The position numbers and the translations under genes are program-made. From RGIG5579 sp045580105 (GTDB taxonomy: Bacteria; Bacillota; Clostridia; Oscillospirales; SIG627), in assembly GCA_045580105.1 (NCBI GenBank), contig JAZNNH010000002.1, positions 1-59,154 on the forward strand: a stretch of DNA of 59,154 bases. Direction: 5' to 3'. Positions 1 through 9,188 of the stretch are shown here, in pieces. Positions within the stretch are counted from its first letter, which is position 1. Each line of letters opens with the position of its first letter. The notes beneath the pieces are model-generated. The model made no database searches, was not told where the DNA came from, and saw nothing but the letters and a program-made list of their open reading frames with translations.

Positions 1-823
1 GGGTGTAGAAGAGGGAATAAGCTTTGGGTGTGGGCTGCTCTACGTGTACGTTCTCAAACTGGTGACCGGTGATCTCTAAAGATCCGGGTGTTGCTTGACA
101 AACAGAGGCCTTGGGAACGGAGAAGACGTGGTTGAAAGGAATGTCGTCAGGGAAAGCGAGTGCTGTGGTGGCAAGATAGGTTTCATCCTTGTAGACACCG
201 GCACACATGGGACGGGTGATATCACCGATGGTGATCACACCGGGCAGTTTTGCATGCAAACAAAGCATCACAAGGTCCATGGGGCGAGTATCCAGGGCAT
301 TCGCCACGGCCTGCGACATCGTTTCCTTGGTCACATCGGTTTCTTTCAACTCGTCACCGATCATCATGGCATACAATTCACCAACGTGGAAGCCACAGCC
401 GCTTTTGAGTCTCGGCTTGCTGCTCGGGAAGGTAGAACGAAGATTGACGCCTCTGTCCTCATATTTTTGCATGATTTCATTGGTTTTTTTATAGAGTTCG
501 GGGTGTCTGCTGCAGCCGCGTCCGGTGCCGTTGAAGATGAGAGCGCAAGTGTCATCATCGTTCAAAAAGGGGTGCGCGCTTGACACTCTGCTTGCAACGG
601 GGCGGGAGTGCAAAATGCCACAGGTGCCGGGGAAGTTGAGGGCATCGGTGGTACGAACCAGTTCTTCCACGTCGCCCAAAACCTTTGCGGTGTAAATTTT
701 TCCTTCGTGAATGGTGGCAATACCGGTGCTCAGACCGCCATCCATAAATTCTTGACGGCGCATCATCTCGATTAAGATAGGTGCTGCGCGTTTTGAGCCG
801 GTGTATCCTGCTAAGTTACACAT
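1..823 (-). CDS. Class II glutamine amidotransferase-like protein, N-terminal part (cut by window edge)
   Basis: The reading frame starts at an ATG with TCCTCC (AGGA-type site on the minus strand) 8 bases upstream and runs about 274 codons off the window. It opens MCNLAGYTG, so Cys2 sits where class II (Ntn) amidotransferases such as GlmS and PurF carry the nucleophile after Met removal. A later TCGILHSRP stretch (residues about 82-90) resembles the conserved H-R segment of that fold. What follows (TITIGDITRPM) is not typical GlmS, so I call only the superfamily. The acceptor and the ammonia target are unknown because the C-terminus is outside the window. It has its own promoter. Confidence 0.75.
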   Translation of the reverse strand, partial: MCNLAGYTGSKRAAPILIEMMRRQEFMDGGLSTGIATIHEGKIYTAKVLGDVEELVRTTDALNFPGTCGILHSRPVASRVSSAHPFLNDDDTCALIFNGTGRGCSRHPELYKKTNEIMQKYEDRGVNLRSTFPSSKPRLKSGCGFHVGELYAMMIGDELKETDVTKETMSQAVANALDTRPMDLVMLCLHAKLPGVITIGDITRPMCAGVYKDETYLATTALAFPDDIPFNHVFSVPKASVCQATPGSLEITGHQFENVHVEQPTPKAYSLFYT

Positions 824-871
824 TTTTCGATCCTCCGATTTTGTGTTTAAAAATGTTAATCTGTTATTGAA

Positions 872-900
872 ATTATATTTTATCAGCCGATAAAAATCAA
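872..900 (-). promoter_or_regulatory. SigA promoter of the amidotransferase gene
   Basis: On the minus strand TTGATT (-35) is followed after 17 bases by a perfect TATAAT, about 50 bases upstream of the start codon at 823. Confidence 0.75.
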
Positions 901-942
901 GCATTTCTTTTGACTTTTTTCGATAATTAAGCGATTTTTTTT

Positions 943-970
943 GCAAAAAAACGCCGCATAAAGCGGCGCT
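943..970 (-). terminator. Intrinsic terminator after fba
   Basis: On the minus strand GCGCCGC-TTTAT-GCGGCG forms a GC stem followed by a run of seven T, 13 bases after the fba stop codon. Confidence 0.85.
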
Positions 971-983
971 TTTGTTTTGGTTC

Positions 984-1955
984 TTATTCCGCTTTGCCTG
1001 CGCAGCCCAAAACGTTGATCAGCTTGTGACGAACGATTTCTTTGATGTTGGCTCTTGCGGGCTTGAGATATTCTCTGGGGTCGAACTTGGAGGGCTCATC
1101 GTTCATGAATTTGCGGATGGTACCGGTCATTGCAAGACGCAGGTCGGAGTCGATGTTGATCTTACAAACGGAAAGGGAAGCGGCTTTGCGAAGCTGTTCT
1201 TCGGGAACGCCGATTGCGTTGGGCATCTTACCGCCGTTTTCATTGACCATCTTCACGTATTCCTGAGGAACGGAGGAAGAACCGTGAAGAACGATCGGGA
1301 AGCCCGGAAGTCTCTTGGTTACTTCTTCCAAAACGTCGAAGCGAAGTGCGGGGGGAACGAGAATGCCCTGCTCGTTTACGGTGCACTGTTCGGGAGTGAA
1401 CTTGTATGCGCCGTGAGAAGTGCCGATGGCGATTGCCAAGGAGTCGCATCCGGTTCTGGTAACGAATTCTTCCACTTCTTCGGGCTTGGTGTAGGAAGCG
1501 GCTTCAGCGGCGACCTTTACGTCGTCTTCAATGCCGGAAAGAGAACCGAGCTCTGCTTCGACAACAACACCGTGAGCGTGAGCGTATTCTACGACTTTTT
1601 TGGTAATTTCGATGTTTTCTTCAAAGGGCTTGGAAGAAGCATCGATCATAACAGAGGTAAAGCCACCGTCGATACAGGATTTACAGGTTTCAAAACTATC
1701 GCCGTGGTCCAAGTGAAGTGCAATCGGAATGTTGGGGCATTCCTGAACGGCAGCTTCTACCAGTTTCACCAAGTAAGTGTGGTTGGCGTAAGCTCTGGCG
1801 CCTTTGGATACCTGCAAAATAACAGGAGAATTTTCTTCTGCGCAAGCTTCGGTAATTCCCTGTACGATTTCCATGTTGTTTACGTTGAAAGCGCCGACGG
1901 CATAACCACCGTTATAGGCCTTTTCAAACATTTCTTTTGTTGTTACAAGTGCCAT
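984..1955 (-). CDS. fba: Class II fructose-1,6-bisphosphate aldolase
   Basis: Cleaves fructose 1,6-bisphosphate to dihydroxyacetone phosphate and glyceraldehyde 3-phosphate in glycolysis, and runs in reverse in gluconeogenesis. The 323-residue protein has the class II zinc aldolase features: a metal-binding region with ALHLDHGDSFE near residue 80, VVLHGSSSVP-type phosphate site (IVLHGSSSVP), and the INIDSDLR segment near the C-terminus. The start was set at MALVTTKEM because an AGGGAG site lies about 10 bases upstream; an in-frame Met 26 codons earlier lies at the -35 box of the promoter. It is a single-gene unit between its own promoter and a strong terminator. Confidence 0.95.
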   Translation of the reverse strand: MALVTTKEMFEKAYNGGYAVGAFNVNNMEIVQGITEACAEENSPVILQVSKGARAYANHTYLVKLVEAAVQECPNIPIALHLDHGDSFETCKSCIDGGFTSVMIDASSKPFEENIEITKKVVEYAHAHGVVVEAELGSLSGIEDDVKVAAEAASYTKPEEVEEFVTRTGCDSLAIAIGTSHGAYKFTPEQCTVNEQGILVPPALRFDVLEEVTKRLPGFPIVLHGSSSVPQEYVKMVNENGGKMPNAIGVPEEQLRKAASLSVCKINIDSDLRLAMTGTIRKFMNDEPSKFDPREYLKPARANIKEIVRHKLINVLGCAGKAE

Positions 1956-2004
1956 TTTTTCAATCTCCCTATCGTTTAAATTTTGTCGTATCAACAATCG
2001 ATTT

Positions 2005-2033
2005 ATTCTAACACGATGAAAATTGCGTGTCAA
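2005..2033 (-). promoter_or_regulatory. SigA promoter of fba
   Basis: TTGACA, 17 bases, TAGAAT on the minus strand, about 50 bases before the fba start. It supports the downstream start codon at 1955 rather than the in-frame Met at 2033. Confidence 0.75.
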
Positions 2034-2048
2034 GTAACTAACGGCAAT

Positions 2049-2861
2049 TTATTCTTTTTCCGGAAGGAAATTTTCGAAGATAAAACCGTTGAAATGACGT
2101 TTCTTTTCTTCCAGCGTTTTTGCGCTGCGAAACGTCCAGCCCAAGCTCTCCGCACCCAGCCAAACAACCAATCGGCGCATAAGGGCGTCGCTGTCTTCGA
2201 GCTTGTAAGCAATAAAATCGGGTTTGGCAATGAAATTGAGGAGCATATTACCCAGCAAACGCTTTGCCAATCCCTCGTTTTGAAACTTTGCGGCAAGTAG
2301 ACCGCGGCAAACCGTTCGGTTGTGGAATTTGTACCAGCCCAAAACCTGCGGATAAAAGGACTGCACGAAATAGTCACCCTTGTATTGGGACAGAATCTCG
2401 CTGGCGGCGCGGCAAAGCTGCTTTGCGTTGTTTTTCACCTTGAATTCGATGAGAAGAAACTGTTTTCCGTTTACCAAGTTCAAGGTTTCTTCCAGAGTGG
2501 GGATTTTCTCGTCGCTGTCGAGAAGACGAAGGGTGCGAAGCTCTTCCAGCGTCTTTTCTTCGACGCTGCCTTCCGAGCCGCACATTCTCTCAAGCTTTTC
2601 GTCGTGAAAGACCACTACCTTGTTGTCTTTGGTCAGATGAATGTCAATTTCAATGGGAAAGCCGTGCTTGAGTGCTTGTTCAAAGGCGGAAAGAGAGTTT
2701 TCGGGAATGGATTTGCTCTTGTCGTGAAGACCGCGGTGTGCAATATAGGCGCCGCGCAGCATTCCGATCTTCGGATGCTTGCGATCCGAGGGGGAAATGA
2801 GAATGAGAAAAACAAGAATCAGTCCGACAAGGATGGAGGAAACGGTAAGAAACGTTGTCAT
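2049..2861 (-). CDS. Membrane-anchored glycerophosphodiester phosphodiesterase family protein
   Basis: The 270-residue protein has one N-terminal membrane segment (about residues 5-23) followed by a GDPD domain. The active-site pattern is present: AHRG (His42, Arg43), PENS, E71/D73 in EIDIHLT, and VVFHDE with His86. Such enzymes hydrolyse deacylated phospholipid diesters to an alcohol and glycerol 3-phosphate, or act on lipoteichoic-acid-like polymers when membrane bound. The substrate cannot be read from sequence. It starts 9 bases after the MFS gene ends, with GAGGT just upstream, so the two are likely co-transcribed. Confidence 0.88.
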   Translation of the reverse strand: MTTFLTVSSILVGLILVFLILISPSDRKHPKIGMLRGAYIAHRGLHDKSKSIPENSLSAFEQALKHGFPIEIDIHLTKDNKVVVFHDEKLERMCGSEGSVEEKTLEELRTLRLLDSDEKIPTLEETLNLVNGKQFLLIEFKVKNNAKQLCRAASEILSQYKGDYFVQSFYPQVLGWYKFHNRTVCRGLLAAKFQNEGLAKRLLGNMLLNFIAKPDFIAYKLEDSDALMRRLVVWLGAESLGWTFRSAKTLEEKKRHFNGFIFENFLPEKE

Positions 2862-2870
2862 ATCAGTACC

Positions 2871-4157
2871 TCAATTCTGTTTGGTTGTCTTTTTGCTGTC
2901 ACCGTGACGAACCAGCGTCATGGTTAAAAAGGAGAGTGCGGAAAACAGGACGGCATAGGGGAATAAAATGCGGTAACCGCCGGAAAGATGGTCGATCAAA
3001 AAGCCGGAAAGCAGGGGCGTTGTGATCTGGGCTGCCATGGAAAAGGTATAGTAAAATCCGGTGTATTTTCCGACGTCAGCGCCGCTTGCCATTTCCACCA
3101 CCATCGGGAAGGAATTGACGTTGATGGCCGCCCAGCCGATGCCGACCAGAGCAAACAGAAGATAAATGATCGGGGTCGCGCGCGTCAGGGTGATCGCAAC
3201 GGCGTAGCAGGCAGTCATCAGCGTGATTCCCAGCAGAACCGTCTTTTTTCTTCCCAGCTTATCCGAGATCCAGCCGAGGGGCACAAAGGCGGCAATGGCA
3301 CTGACGGTCGCCGTGAGCAGATACCCGGAACTGGTCCCCAAATCTGCGTCGAGCACCTCGACGCAGTAGCGCGAAAAGGCGGTGGTGACGGCGTTGTATG
3401 CCATAAACCACAAAAAGACGGAAAGCAGGATCAAGATCAAGCTTGCAAAAACGTCTTTTGGAAGTTTTTTGCCTTTGTTTTCCTCGATCTGAGGTTCGGG
3501 CTCCGTGTCCATCAAAGGTTCCACTTCCTTCAAAAGTCGGTTTTCTTTGACGGTGAAAACCAAAATCAGAACGGACAGAAGCATGAACGCGGCAATGATT
3601 GCAAAAACGGGCAGGAAGGACTGACCCGCGGTATAAACGGATTCACCGGCTTCGTTTTTCTCGCTTTTGAGAAGAAACATCATCACAACGGTGGCAAAAA
3701 TACCGCCGATGTAACCCACGAGATTGATGATCGCGTTGGCTTTGGAGCGAAGCGGTTTCGGGGTCACGTCCGGCATATAGGCAACCGCAGGCGTGCGGTA
3801 AGTACTCATCACAAACAAAAGGGAAAAGAGCACGATCATAAACCAGACGGTGTTTTTCGAGGAAGTGAACACGCCCATAAGAACGAGAAGGGAGGTGGAA
3901 AGGAGCGTGCCGATGAGAATGTAGGGCGTTCGTTTTCCCAGACGAGTGCGGGTTCGGTCGGAAAGAGAGCCGAACAGAGGAAGCATGAAAATGGCAAGGA
4001 TGTTATCGACCGACATGATGGCGTTTGCCTGCAGCGTGGAAAACGAGAAAACGTTTTCCAAAACGTAGGGAATGACCTGATCGTACATCTGCCAGAATGC
4101 AAGAATGGACATGAAGGCAAGACCGATGAGCGTGGTGCGTTTGACGTTGAGTTTCAT
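2871..4157 (-). CDS. MFS transporter, SLC45/sugar-cation symporter-like
   Basis: A 428-residue, about 12-span membrane protein. The GSLSDRTRTRLGKRTPYI stretch between helices 2 and 3 is the MFS loop motif in the form seen in SLC45 and glycoside-type sugar symporters, and a second half-motif (GWISDKLGRKKTVLL) follows the central charged loop. Start chosen at MKLNVKRTT, which has a perfect AGGAGG 7 bases upstream; earlier in-frame Mets lie near the -10 box. The partner glycerophosphodiesterase does not fix the substrate. A sugar or sugar-like solute is the reasonable guess. Confidence 0.85.
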   Translation of the reverse strand: MKLNVKRTTLIGLAFMSILAFWQMYDQVIPYVLENVFSFSTLQANAIMSVDNILAIFMLPLFGSLSDRTRTRLGKRTPYILIGTLLSTSLLVLMGVFTSSKNTVWFMIVLFSLLFVMSTYRTPAVAYMPDVTPKPLRSKANAIINLVGYIGGIFATVVMMFLLKSEKNEAGESVYTAGQSFLPVFAIIAAFMLLSVLILVFTVKENRLLKEVEPLMDTEPEPQIEENKGKKLPKDVFASLILILLSVFLWFMAYNAVTTAFSRYCVEVLDADLGTSSGYLLTATVSAIAAFVPLGWISDKLGRKKTVLLGITLMTACYAVAITLTRATPIIYLLFALVGIGWAAINVNSFPMVVEMASGADVGKYTGFYYTFSMAAQITTPLLSGFLIDHLSGGYRILFPYAVLFSALSFLTMTLVRHGDSKKTTKQN

Positions 4158-4186
4158 AGGACCTCCTGACAATTGATTTCGAATGA

Positions 4187-4215
4187 AATATACCATATTT
4201 TTCGGCAAAAATCAA
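4187..4215 (-). promoter_or_regulatory. SigA promoter of MFS-glycerophosphodiesterase operon
   Basis: TTGATT, 17 bases, TATATT on the minus strand, about 30 bases before the MFS start codon. Confidence 0.65.
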
Positions 4216-4261
4216 GAAAAACAGAAAGCGGTTCATTTGTGATTAAAATTACCGGATAGAA

Positions 4262-4290
4262 TTGACTTTAGAACCGTTTTGTGGTAAGAT
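4262..4290 (+). promoter_or_regulatory. SigA promoter of the ruvC operon
   Basis: TTGACT, 17 bases, TAAGAT. It is the only clear promoter seen for the long gene run that ends near 19972. Confidence 0.75.
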
Positions 4291-4355
4291 ATTATGAAAT
4301 ATATAATAATATGCGAAACTTTGTTTTTGCATTGAATTGAGGTCTTAGAAACGAG

Positions 4356-4880
4356 ATGGTAATTTTAGGGATCGATCCGGGTATTGCCACGACCGGCTTC
4401 GGCGTTTGCCGCAAGACGGGAGACCGCTTTGAGTATATCAACTGCGGAGTCATTGAAACGGCAAAGGGACAACGCGTGGAAAAGCGCATTCGACACGTTC
4501 ACGACAGTGTGGTAAAGCTGATCGAAACCTATCAGCCCGATGCCCTTGCCATTGAAGAGCTGTTCTTTGCCAACAACCAAAAGACGGTGATCAACGTTGC
4601 TCAGGCAAGAGGGTGCGTTCTGCTGGCTGCGGAAGAGCGGGGAATTCCTGTTTTCGAATATACTCCGCTGCAGGTCAAGCAGTCCGTGGTCGGATTCGGC
4701 AGAGCAGAAAAACGACAGGTAATGGAAATGGTTCGCATCCTGTTTCATCTTCCCGGCGTGCCGCGTCCGGACGACGCTGCGGATGCCCTAGCTATTGCGC
4801 TGACGCACGGTTACCGCTCTTCGAATAAGATCGCACGGCTTCAGACCTTACAAGACTCCAAGAAAACGGGAGGAAATTAA
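4356..4880 (+). CDS. ruvC: Crossover junction endodeoxyribonuclease RuvC
   Basis: Resolves Holliday junctions by paired nicks. The 174-residue length is normal. The four acidic metal ligands of the family are visible: Asp7 in GIDPG, Glu67 in AIEELFF, and Asp140/141 with Asp144 in RPDDAADALAIA near the C-terminus. It heads ruvC-ruvA-ruvB, with ruvA starting on the next base, so resolvase and branch-migration motor are made together. Confidence 0.97.
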   Translation: MVILGIDPGIATTGFGVCRKTGDRFEYINCGVIETAKGQRVEKRIRHVHDSVVKLIETYQPDALAIEELFFANNQKTVINVAQARGCVLLAAEERGIPVFEYTPLQVKQSVVGFGRAEKRQVMEMVRILFHLPGVPRPDDAADALAIALTHGYRSSNKIARLQTLQDSKKTGGN

Positions 4881-5495
4881 ATGTTCGACTATATTTCCGG
4901 CACGCTTCAGGCGCTGTCCGCAGGTTTTTGCGTGGTAGATACCCACGGCATCGGCTTTCACATGATCATTTCCGCCAAGACAGCCGGCCGTCTTTCGTCC
5001 CAAAATCAAAAAGAAGTTCGCCTTTATACTTATCTGAGCATGGGCTCGGGCGATCGAATGGGAATGACCCTCTTCGGCTTTGCGACGGCGCAGGAGAGAG
5101 AAATGTTCCTGCACTTGATCGACGTTTCGGGGGTCGGACCGAAAGTTGCGATTTCCGTTCTGTCCGCGCTGGATCCGGAAGAGCTTTCCATGTGTGTGCT
5201 CGCAGGAGACGCCAAGGCGCTCACCGCTGCACAGGGGCTTGGCATGAAGGGCGCGCAAAAGATCATTTTGGAACTGAAAGATAGAATTGCCAAAAACGTA
5301 ACCGTCACGGGATCTGAGAGCACCGTTTCCAAATCGCAGCCGGCGCCGACGTCGGATTTGTCGGAGGCGGTCAACGCGTTGGTTGTTCTGGGCTATCAGC
5401 CCCAAGTCGCCGCCTCTGCGGTTCGCGGGGTAGCCGACAAGGCAAAGGATCTGCAGGATCTGATTCGCCTTGCTTTAAAATCCATGGGAGAATAA
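4881..5495 (+). CDS. ruvA: Holliday junction branch migration protein RuvA
   Basis: Tetrameric junction-binding subunit that loads RuvB. The protein (204 residues) has the N-terminal OB fold, then two helix-hairpin-helix motifs, VSGVGPKVAISVLS (about 79-92) and GLGMKGAQKIILELKD (about 114-129), then a flexible linker and the C-terminal RuvB-contacting domain. GGGAGGAAA precedes the ATG. ruvC ends on the base before its start and ruvB follows after 6 bases. Confidence 0.97.
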   Translation: MFDYISGTLQALSAGFCVVDTHGIGFHMIISAKTAGRLSSQNQKEVRLYTYLSMGSGDRMGMTLFGFATAQEREMFLHLIDVSGVGPKVAISVLSALDPEELSMCVLAGDAKALTAAQGLGMKGAQKIILELKDRIAKNVTVTGSESTVSKSQPAPTSDLSEAVNALVVLGYQPQVAASAVRGVADKAKDLQDLIRLALKSMGE

Positions 5496-5501
5496 AACAG
5501 T

Positions 5502-6578
5502 ATGTCACAAGAGTTTGAAACCGATTTTGAAAATCGAATCGTTTCCGCCAAATTCACCCCCGCCGATGCAACGGAAGAGGTCGGGGAAGAATTGTCCCTG
5601 CGACCGCAAACCCTTTCGGATTACGTGGGACAGGAAAAGATCAAAGAAAACCTGAAGGTGTTCATTCAAGCCGCAAAGCTCCGTGGAGAGCCACTGGATC
5701 ACATTTTGCTTTACGGACCGCCCGGCTTGGGAAAAACCACGCTCTCTCATATCATTGCCAATGAAATGGGCGTTGGCATTAAGATCACGTCCGGCCCTGC
5801 CATTGAAAAGCCCGGTGATCTTGCGGCGATCCTTTCGTCACTTTCTGCGGGAGACGTGCTCTTTATTGACGAGATCCACCGTCTTTCCCGTGCCATTGAA
5901 GAAATTTTATATCCTGCGATGGAGGATTTTGCCTTGGATATTATGATGGGGCAAGGTCCTGCTGCCAGAAGCATTCGCATTCCGCTGGAAAAGTTCACCC
6001 TGATCGGTGCAACGACACGCGCCGGCTCGCTTTCTTCTCCGCTGCGTGACCGTTTCGGTATGCTGATGCGCTTAGAGCTTTACACCAATGAAGAGCTCTC
6101 TTCCATCGTTTCCCGTTCCGCAGGCATTCTCAGTATTCCCATTCAGTCGACCGGCGCACTGGAAATTGCCACGCGCAGCCGCGGCACGCCCCGTATTGCG
6201 AACCGCCTTTTGAAGCGCGTGCGCGACTTTGCGATGGTGAAAGGGGACGGCGTTATTACCGATGCCATTGCCAAAATGGCACTGGATCGACTGGAAGTGG
6301 ATGAATTGGGTCTGGATCAGATTGACAGAAAGCTTCTCAGTGCCATTATCCGCAATTTTTCGGGTGGACCCGTGGGTCTGGAAACGCTTTCTGCCACCAT
6401 CGGCGAGGAAGCCGTTACCATTGAAGACGTATACGAACCGTATCTGATGCAGATCGGCTTTCTTTCCCGCACGCCCCGTGGAAGATGCGTCACGCCTCAC
6501 GCCTATCGGCATTTGGGGCTGGCCGTGCCGACGGAGTCGATGCAGTTGACCATGGACGGTCTTCAGGAGGAAGTGTAA
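5502..6578 (+). CDS. ruvB: Holliday junction branch migration ATPase RuvB
   Basis: AAA+ hexamer that drives branch migration with RuvA. The 358-residue protein shows Walker A GPPGLGKTT (about 72-80), Walker B FIDEIHRL (about 121-128), sensor 1 GATTRAG, and the C-terminal winged helix ending in the RTPRGRCVTPHAYRHLG signature. Its stop codon overlaps the next gene's ATG by one base (TAATG), with CAGGAGG inside the ruvB end, so the downstream methyltransferase is translationally linked. Confidence 0.97.
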   Translation: MSQEFETDFENRIVSAKFTPADATEEVGEELSLRPQTLSDYVGQEKIKENLKVFIQAAKLRGEPLDHILLYGPPGLGKTTLSHIIANEMGVGIKITSGPAIEKPGDLAAILSSLSAGDVLFIDEIHRLSRAIEEILYPAMEDFALDIMMGQGPAARSIRIPLEKFTLIGATTRAGSLSSPLRDRFGMLMRLELYTNEELSSIVSRSAGILSIPIQSTGALEIATRSRGTPRIANRLLKRVRDFAMVKGDGVITDAIAKMALDRLEVDELGLDQIDRKLLSAIIRNFSGGPVGLETLSATIGEEAVTIEDVYEPYLMQIGFLSRTPRGRCVTPHAYRHLGLAVPTESMQLTMDGLQEEV

Positions 6579-7450
6579 TGTGGTATCTGGAAGATTTGGG
6601 AGATTACGAGCTGTTGGATTGCTCGGACGGACAGCGCTTGGAGCGATGGGGTGATTATATCCTCATCCGTCCCGATCCTCAAGTCGTGTGGAAGGGGGTG
6701 GCCCGCCACAGCGCTTGGAAAAGAGCGGATGCGGTTTATTCACGGTCCAAATCCGGCGGCGGTGCGTGGAACGATCACCGATTGCCCGAAACTTGGACGA
6801 TGCACATTGCCGATTTGGATTTTAACGTCAAGCCGATGGGCTTTAAGCATACCGGAGTTTTCCCCGAACAGGCATCCAACTGGCGTTGGATTGAATCCCT
6901 TTGCCAAAAGCGCAAGGCGGAAAAACAAACGGTATCCGTTCTCAATCTCTTCGGCTACACCGGCGGAGCCAGTCTTGCGGCTGCCAAAGGCGGTGCTTCG
7001 GTTTGTCACGTCGATGCCGCCAAGAATATGGTGGCGCTGGCAAAGGAAAACTTCCGTCTTTCCGGCTTGGAGCAGGCACCTTGTCGCTTTTTGGTAGACG
7101 ATGCGTTGAAATTCGTTCAGCGGGAACAGCGCCGCGGCAACCGATACGATGCCATCATTATGGACCCGCCCTCCTACGGAAGAGGACCCAAAGGGGAAAT
7201 GTGGCATCTGGAAGACAGCATCCACGATCTGATTCGCCAAACGGCTGCCATTCTCAGCGACGATCCTTTGTTTTATCTTGTGAATTCTTACACAACCGGT
7301 CTTTCCGGAAGTGCGGTTTCGTATCTTGTAGAAGAAGAGGTGTGCCGCCGCTTCGGCGGGAACGTTACTTCCGATGAACTCGGTATTTTGGTCAAAAGTA
7401 CGGGTCGGTGCTTGCCATGCGGCTTTGCCACCCGTTGGGAAAAGGAGTAA
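6578..7450 (+). CDS. Class I SAM-dependent methyltransferase, RlmI/RlmK-like
   Basis: A 290-residue methyltransferase. It has motif I LNLFGYTGGASLAAAKGG and the catalytic-loop motif IIMDPPSYGRG, typical of the PF10672 group that includes 23S rRNA cytosine and guanine methylases. The PUA domain found at the N-terminus of RlmI is not evident, so the exact target base is unknown. Start fixed by the TAATG overlap with ruvB. An rRNA substrate is inference from the family. Confidence 0.85.
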   Translation: MWYLEDLGDYELLDCSDGQRLERWGDYILIRPDPQVVWKGVARHSAWKRADAVYSRSKSGGGAWNDHRLPETWTMHIADLDFNVKPMGFKHTGVFPEQASNWRWIESLCQKRKAEKQTVSVLNLFGYTGGASLAAAKGGASVCHVDAAKNMVALAKENFRLSGLEQAPCRFLVDDALKFVQREQRRGNRYDAIIMDPPSYGRGPKGEMWHLEDSIHDLIRQTAAILSDDPLFYLVNSYTTGLSGSAVSYLVEEEVCRRFGGNVTSDELGILVKSTGRCLPCGFATRWEKE

Positions 7451-7453
7451 AAG

Positions 7454-8338
7454 TTGAAACCCGAAACCATCATTTCTTGCGAGAATATTTCGTTTCAGTA
7501 TGAAACCGATCGGCAGGAAATGCAAAAAGCGGTAAAGGATGTTTCCTTTACCATTGAAAAAGGTAGTTTCGTTGCCATTTTGGGACGAAACGGAAGCGGA
7601 AAAAGTACCCTGGCAAAACTGATGAACGGAATTTTGGTTCCTCAGTCCGGAACGGTTTTTGCTTTTGGTATGGATACCGCAAAGGAAGAAAATCTGCTTC
7701 CCATCCGCAAGCGTGTGGGAATGGTGTTTCAGAATCCCGATAACCAGTTGGTGTCCAATCTGGTGGAGGAGGACGTCGCGTTCGGACCGGAGAATCTGGG
7801 GATTCCCCCGAAAACGATCCGCGAACTGGTCGACCGTGCATTGAAAACGGTCGGAATGGAGCAGTTTGCCAAGCATTCTCCTCACAAGCTTTCCGGCGGT
7901 CAGAAACAGAGAATTGCAATTGCCGGCATCTTAGCGATGAATCCGGAGTGCATTCTCTTTGATGAATCCACCGCGATGCTCGATCCCCAAGGACGGCGTG
8001 AGATTATGGAAACCATTCTCCGTCTGAACCGAGAGGAAAATATGACGGTCGTTCTCATCACGCATCATATGGATGAAGCGGTGCAGGCAGACCGTGTGAT
8101 CGTGATGGAAGAGGGAAGAATTGTGCGCGACGGCACGCCGAAAGAAATTTTTTCCGACGTTGCGTTTTTGCACGCATCGGGTCTGGAAGCCCCTCAGGTG
8201 ACGGAACTGATCCACCTTTTGTCGGAGGATCCCGTTTTGTCAGAGCGCTTTGAGTTCCCGAAAGGGATTTTGGAAGAAAAGGAAGCATCTCAATTCATCT
8301 TGAGTTTGTTTGGAAAAGGAACGTATGGCAGAAATTAA
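7454..8338 (+). CDS. ecfA1: ECF transporter ATPase EcfA1
   Basis: One of two ATPases of the energy-coupling-factor module that powers vitamin and metal S-components. TTG start with AAAGGAG 6 bases upstream. Walker A GRNGSGKST (about 44-52), signature LSGGQKQR, and Walker B followed by DESTAMLDP, the form specific to the A1 subunit (A2 has DEPAAGLDP). 294 residues. The last 14 bases overlap ecfA2. Confidence 0.95.
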   Translation: MKPETIISCENISFQYETDRQEMQKAVKDVSFTIEKGSFVAILGRNGSGKSTLAKLMNGILVPQSGTVFAFGMDTAKEENLLPIRKRVGMVFQNPDNQLVSNLVEEDVAFGPENLGIPPKTIRELVDRALKTVGMEQFAKHSPHKLSGGQKQRIAIAGILAMNPECILFDESTAMLDPQGRREIMETILRLNREENMTVVLITHHMDEAVQADRVIVMEEGRIVRDGTPKEIFSDVAFLHASGLEAPQVTELIHLLSEDPVLSERFEFPKGILEEKEASQFILSLFGKGTYGRN

Positions 8339-9188
8339 ACTGGAGCATGTCTTTTACCGATACAGTCCGGATACCCCGTTTGAAAAAACGGCGCTCCGCG
8401 ACGTCGATCTGACCTTTACCCCCGGGGTGATTACCGGAGTGATCGGTCATACCGGTTCGGGAAAAAGCACGTTGGCGCAGCTGTTAAACGGCATCCTTCA
8501 GCCGACCCAAGGCCGTGTGCTTTTGGATGGGGAAGAGATCTTTGCCGATGCAAAATCGCGTCACAATGCTCGTTTTCGAGTGGGGCTTGTGTTTCAGTAC
8601 CCCGAATATCAGCTGTTTGAAGAAACCGTGTATCGCGATATTGCGTTCGGACCTCAGAATATGGGGAAAAGTCCCGAAGAGATCCGAAGCTTGGTGGAAG
8701 ACGCCGCCTATTTTACCGCGCTGGATCAGGATCTGATGGAAAAATCTCCCTTTGAACTGTCGGGCGGTCAAAAACGCAGAGTTGCCATTGCGGGAATCTT
8801 AGCAATGGATCCGGACGTGTTGGTTTTGGACGAACCCGCGGCAGGGCTTGACCCCAGCGGTAGAGCCGAGATTCTCGGACGATTGAAAACCTATCAGAGA
8901 GAAAAGAACAAAACCGTTCTTCTCATCTCCCACAGTATGGAAGACGTTGCCCGCTATGCGGATGAGATTCTGGTGCTCAGAGAGGGAAAGGTCTATCTGC
9001 ACGGTACGGTCGATCACGTGTTCTCCGATCCGCAGAAGCTGACCGAGGCACATCTTTCTTTGCCTCAGATTACAAGACTTGTCCTTGAATTGAGGAAAAA
9101 CGGAATTTCGGTGCCCGATTCGGTGCACACGGTCGAAGACGCGCTCTTCTTCCTCAAGCGCGAGCTGAAAGGGGGAGAAGGATGTTAA
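8325..9188 (+). CDS. ecfA2: ECF transporter ATPase EcfA2
   Basis: Second ATPase of the ECF module. The start at MAEIKLEHV is supported by AAAGGA upstream within ecfA1. Walker A GHTGSGKST (about 41-49), signature LSGGQKRR, Walker B VLVLDEPAAGLDP. 287 residues. It overlaps ecfT by 7 bases; stoichiometric production of the three subunits is the usual reason for such packing. Confidence 0.95.
   Translation: MAEIKLEHVFYRYSPDTPFEKTALRDVDLTFTPGVITGVIGHTGSGKSTLAQLLNGILQPTQGRVLLDGEEIFADAKSRHNARFRVGLVFQYPEYQLFEETVYRDIAFGPQNMGKSPEEIRSLVEDAAYFTALDQDLMEKSPFELSGGQKRRVAIAGILAMDPDVLVLDEPAAGLDPSGRAEILGRLKTYQREKNKTVLLISHSMEDVARYADEILVLREGKVYLHGTVDHVFSDPQKLTEAHLSLPQITRLVLELRKNGISVPDSVHTVEDALFFLKRELKGGEGC

Noticed and set aside
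972..1979. Long open frame on the plus strand opposite fba (335 codons)
   Set aside because: The minus-strand aldolase is unmistakable; the opposite frame is Phe/Gly-rich nonsense without a family match or ribosome site.
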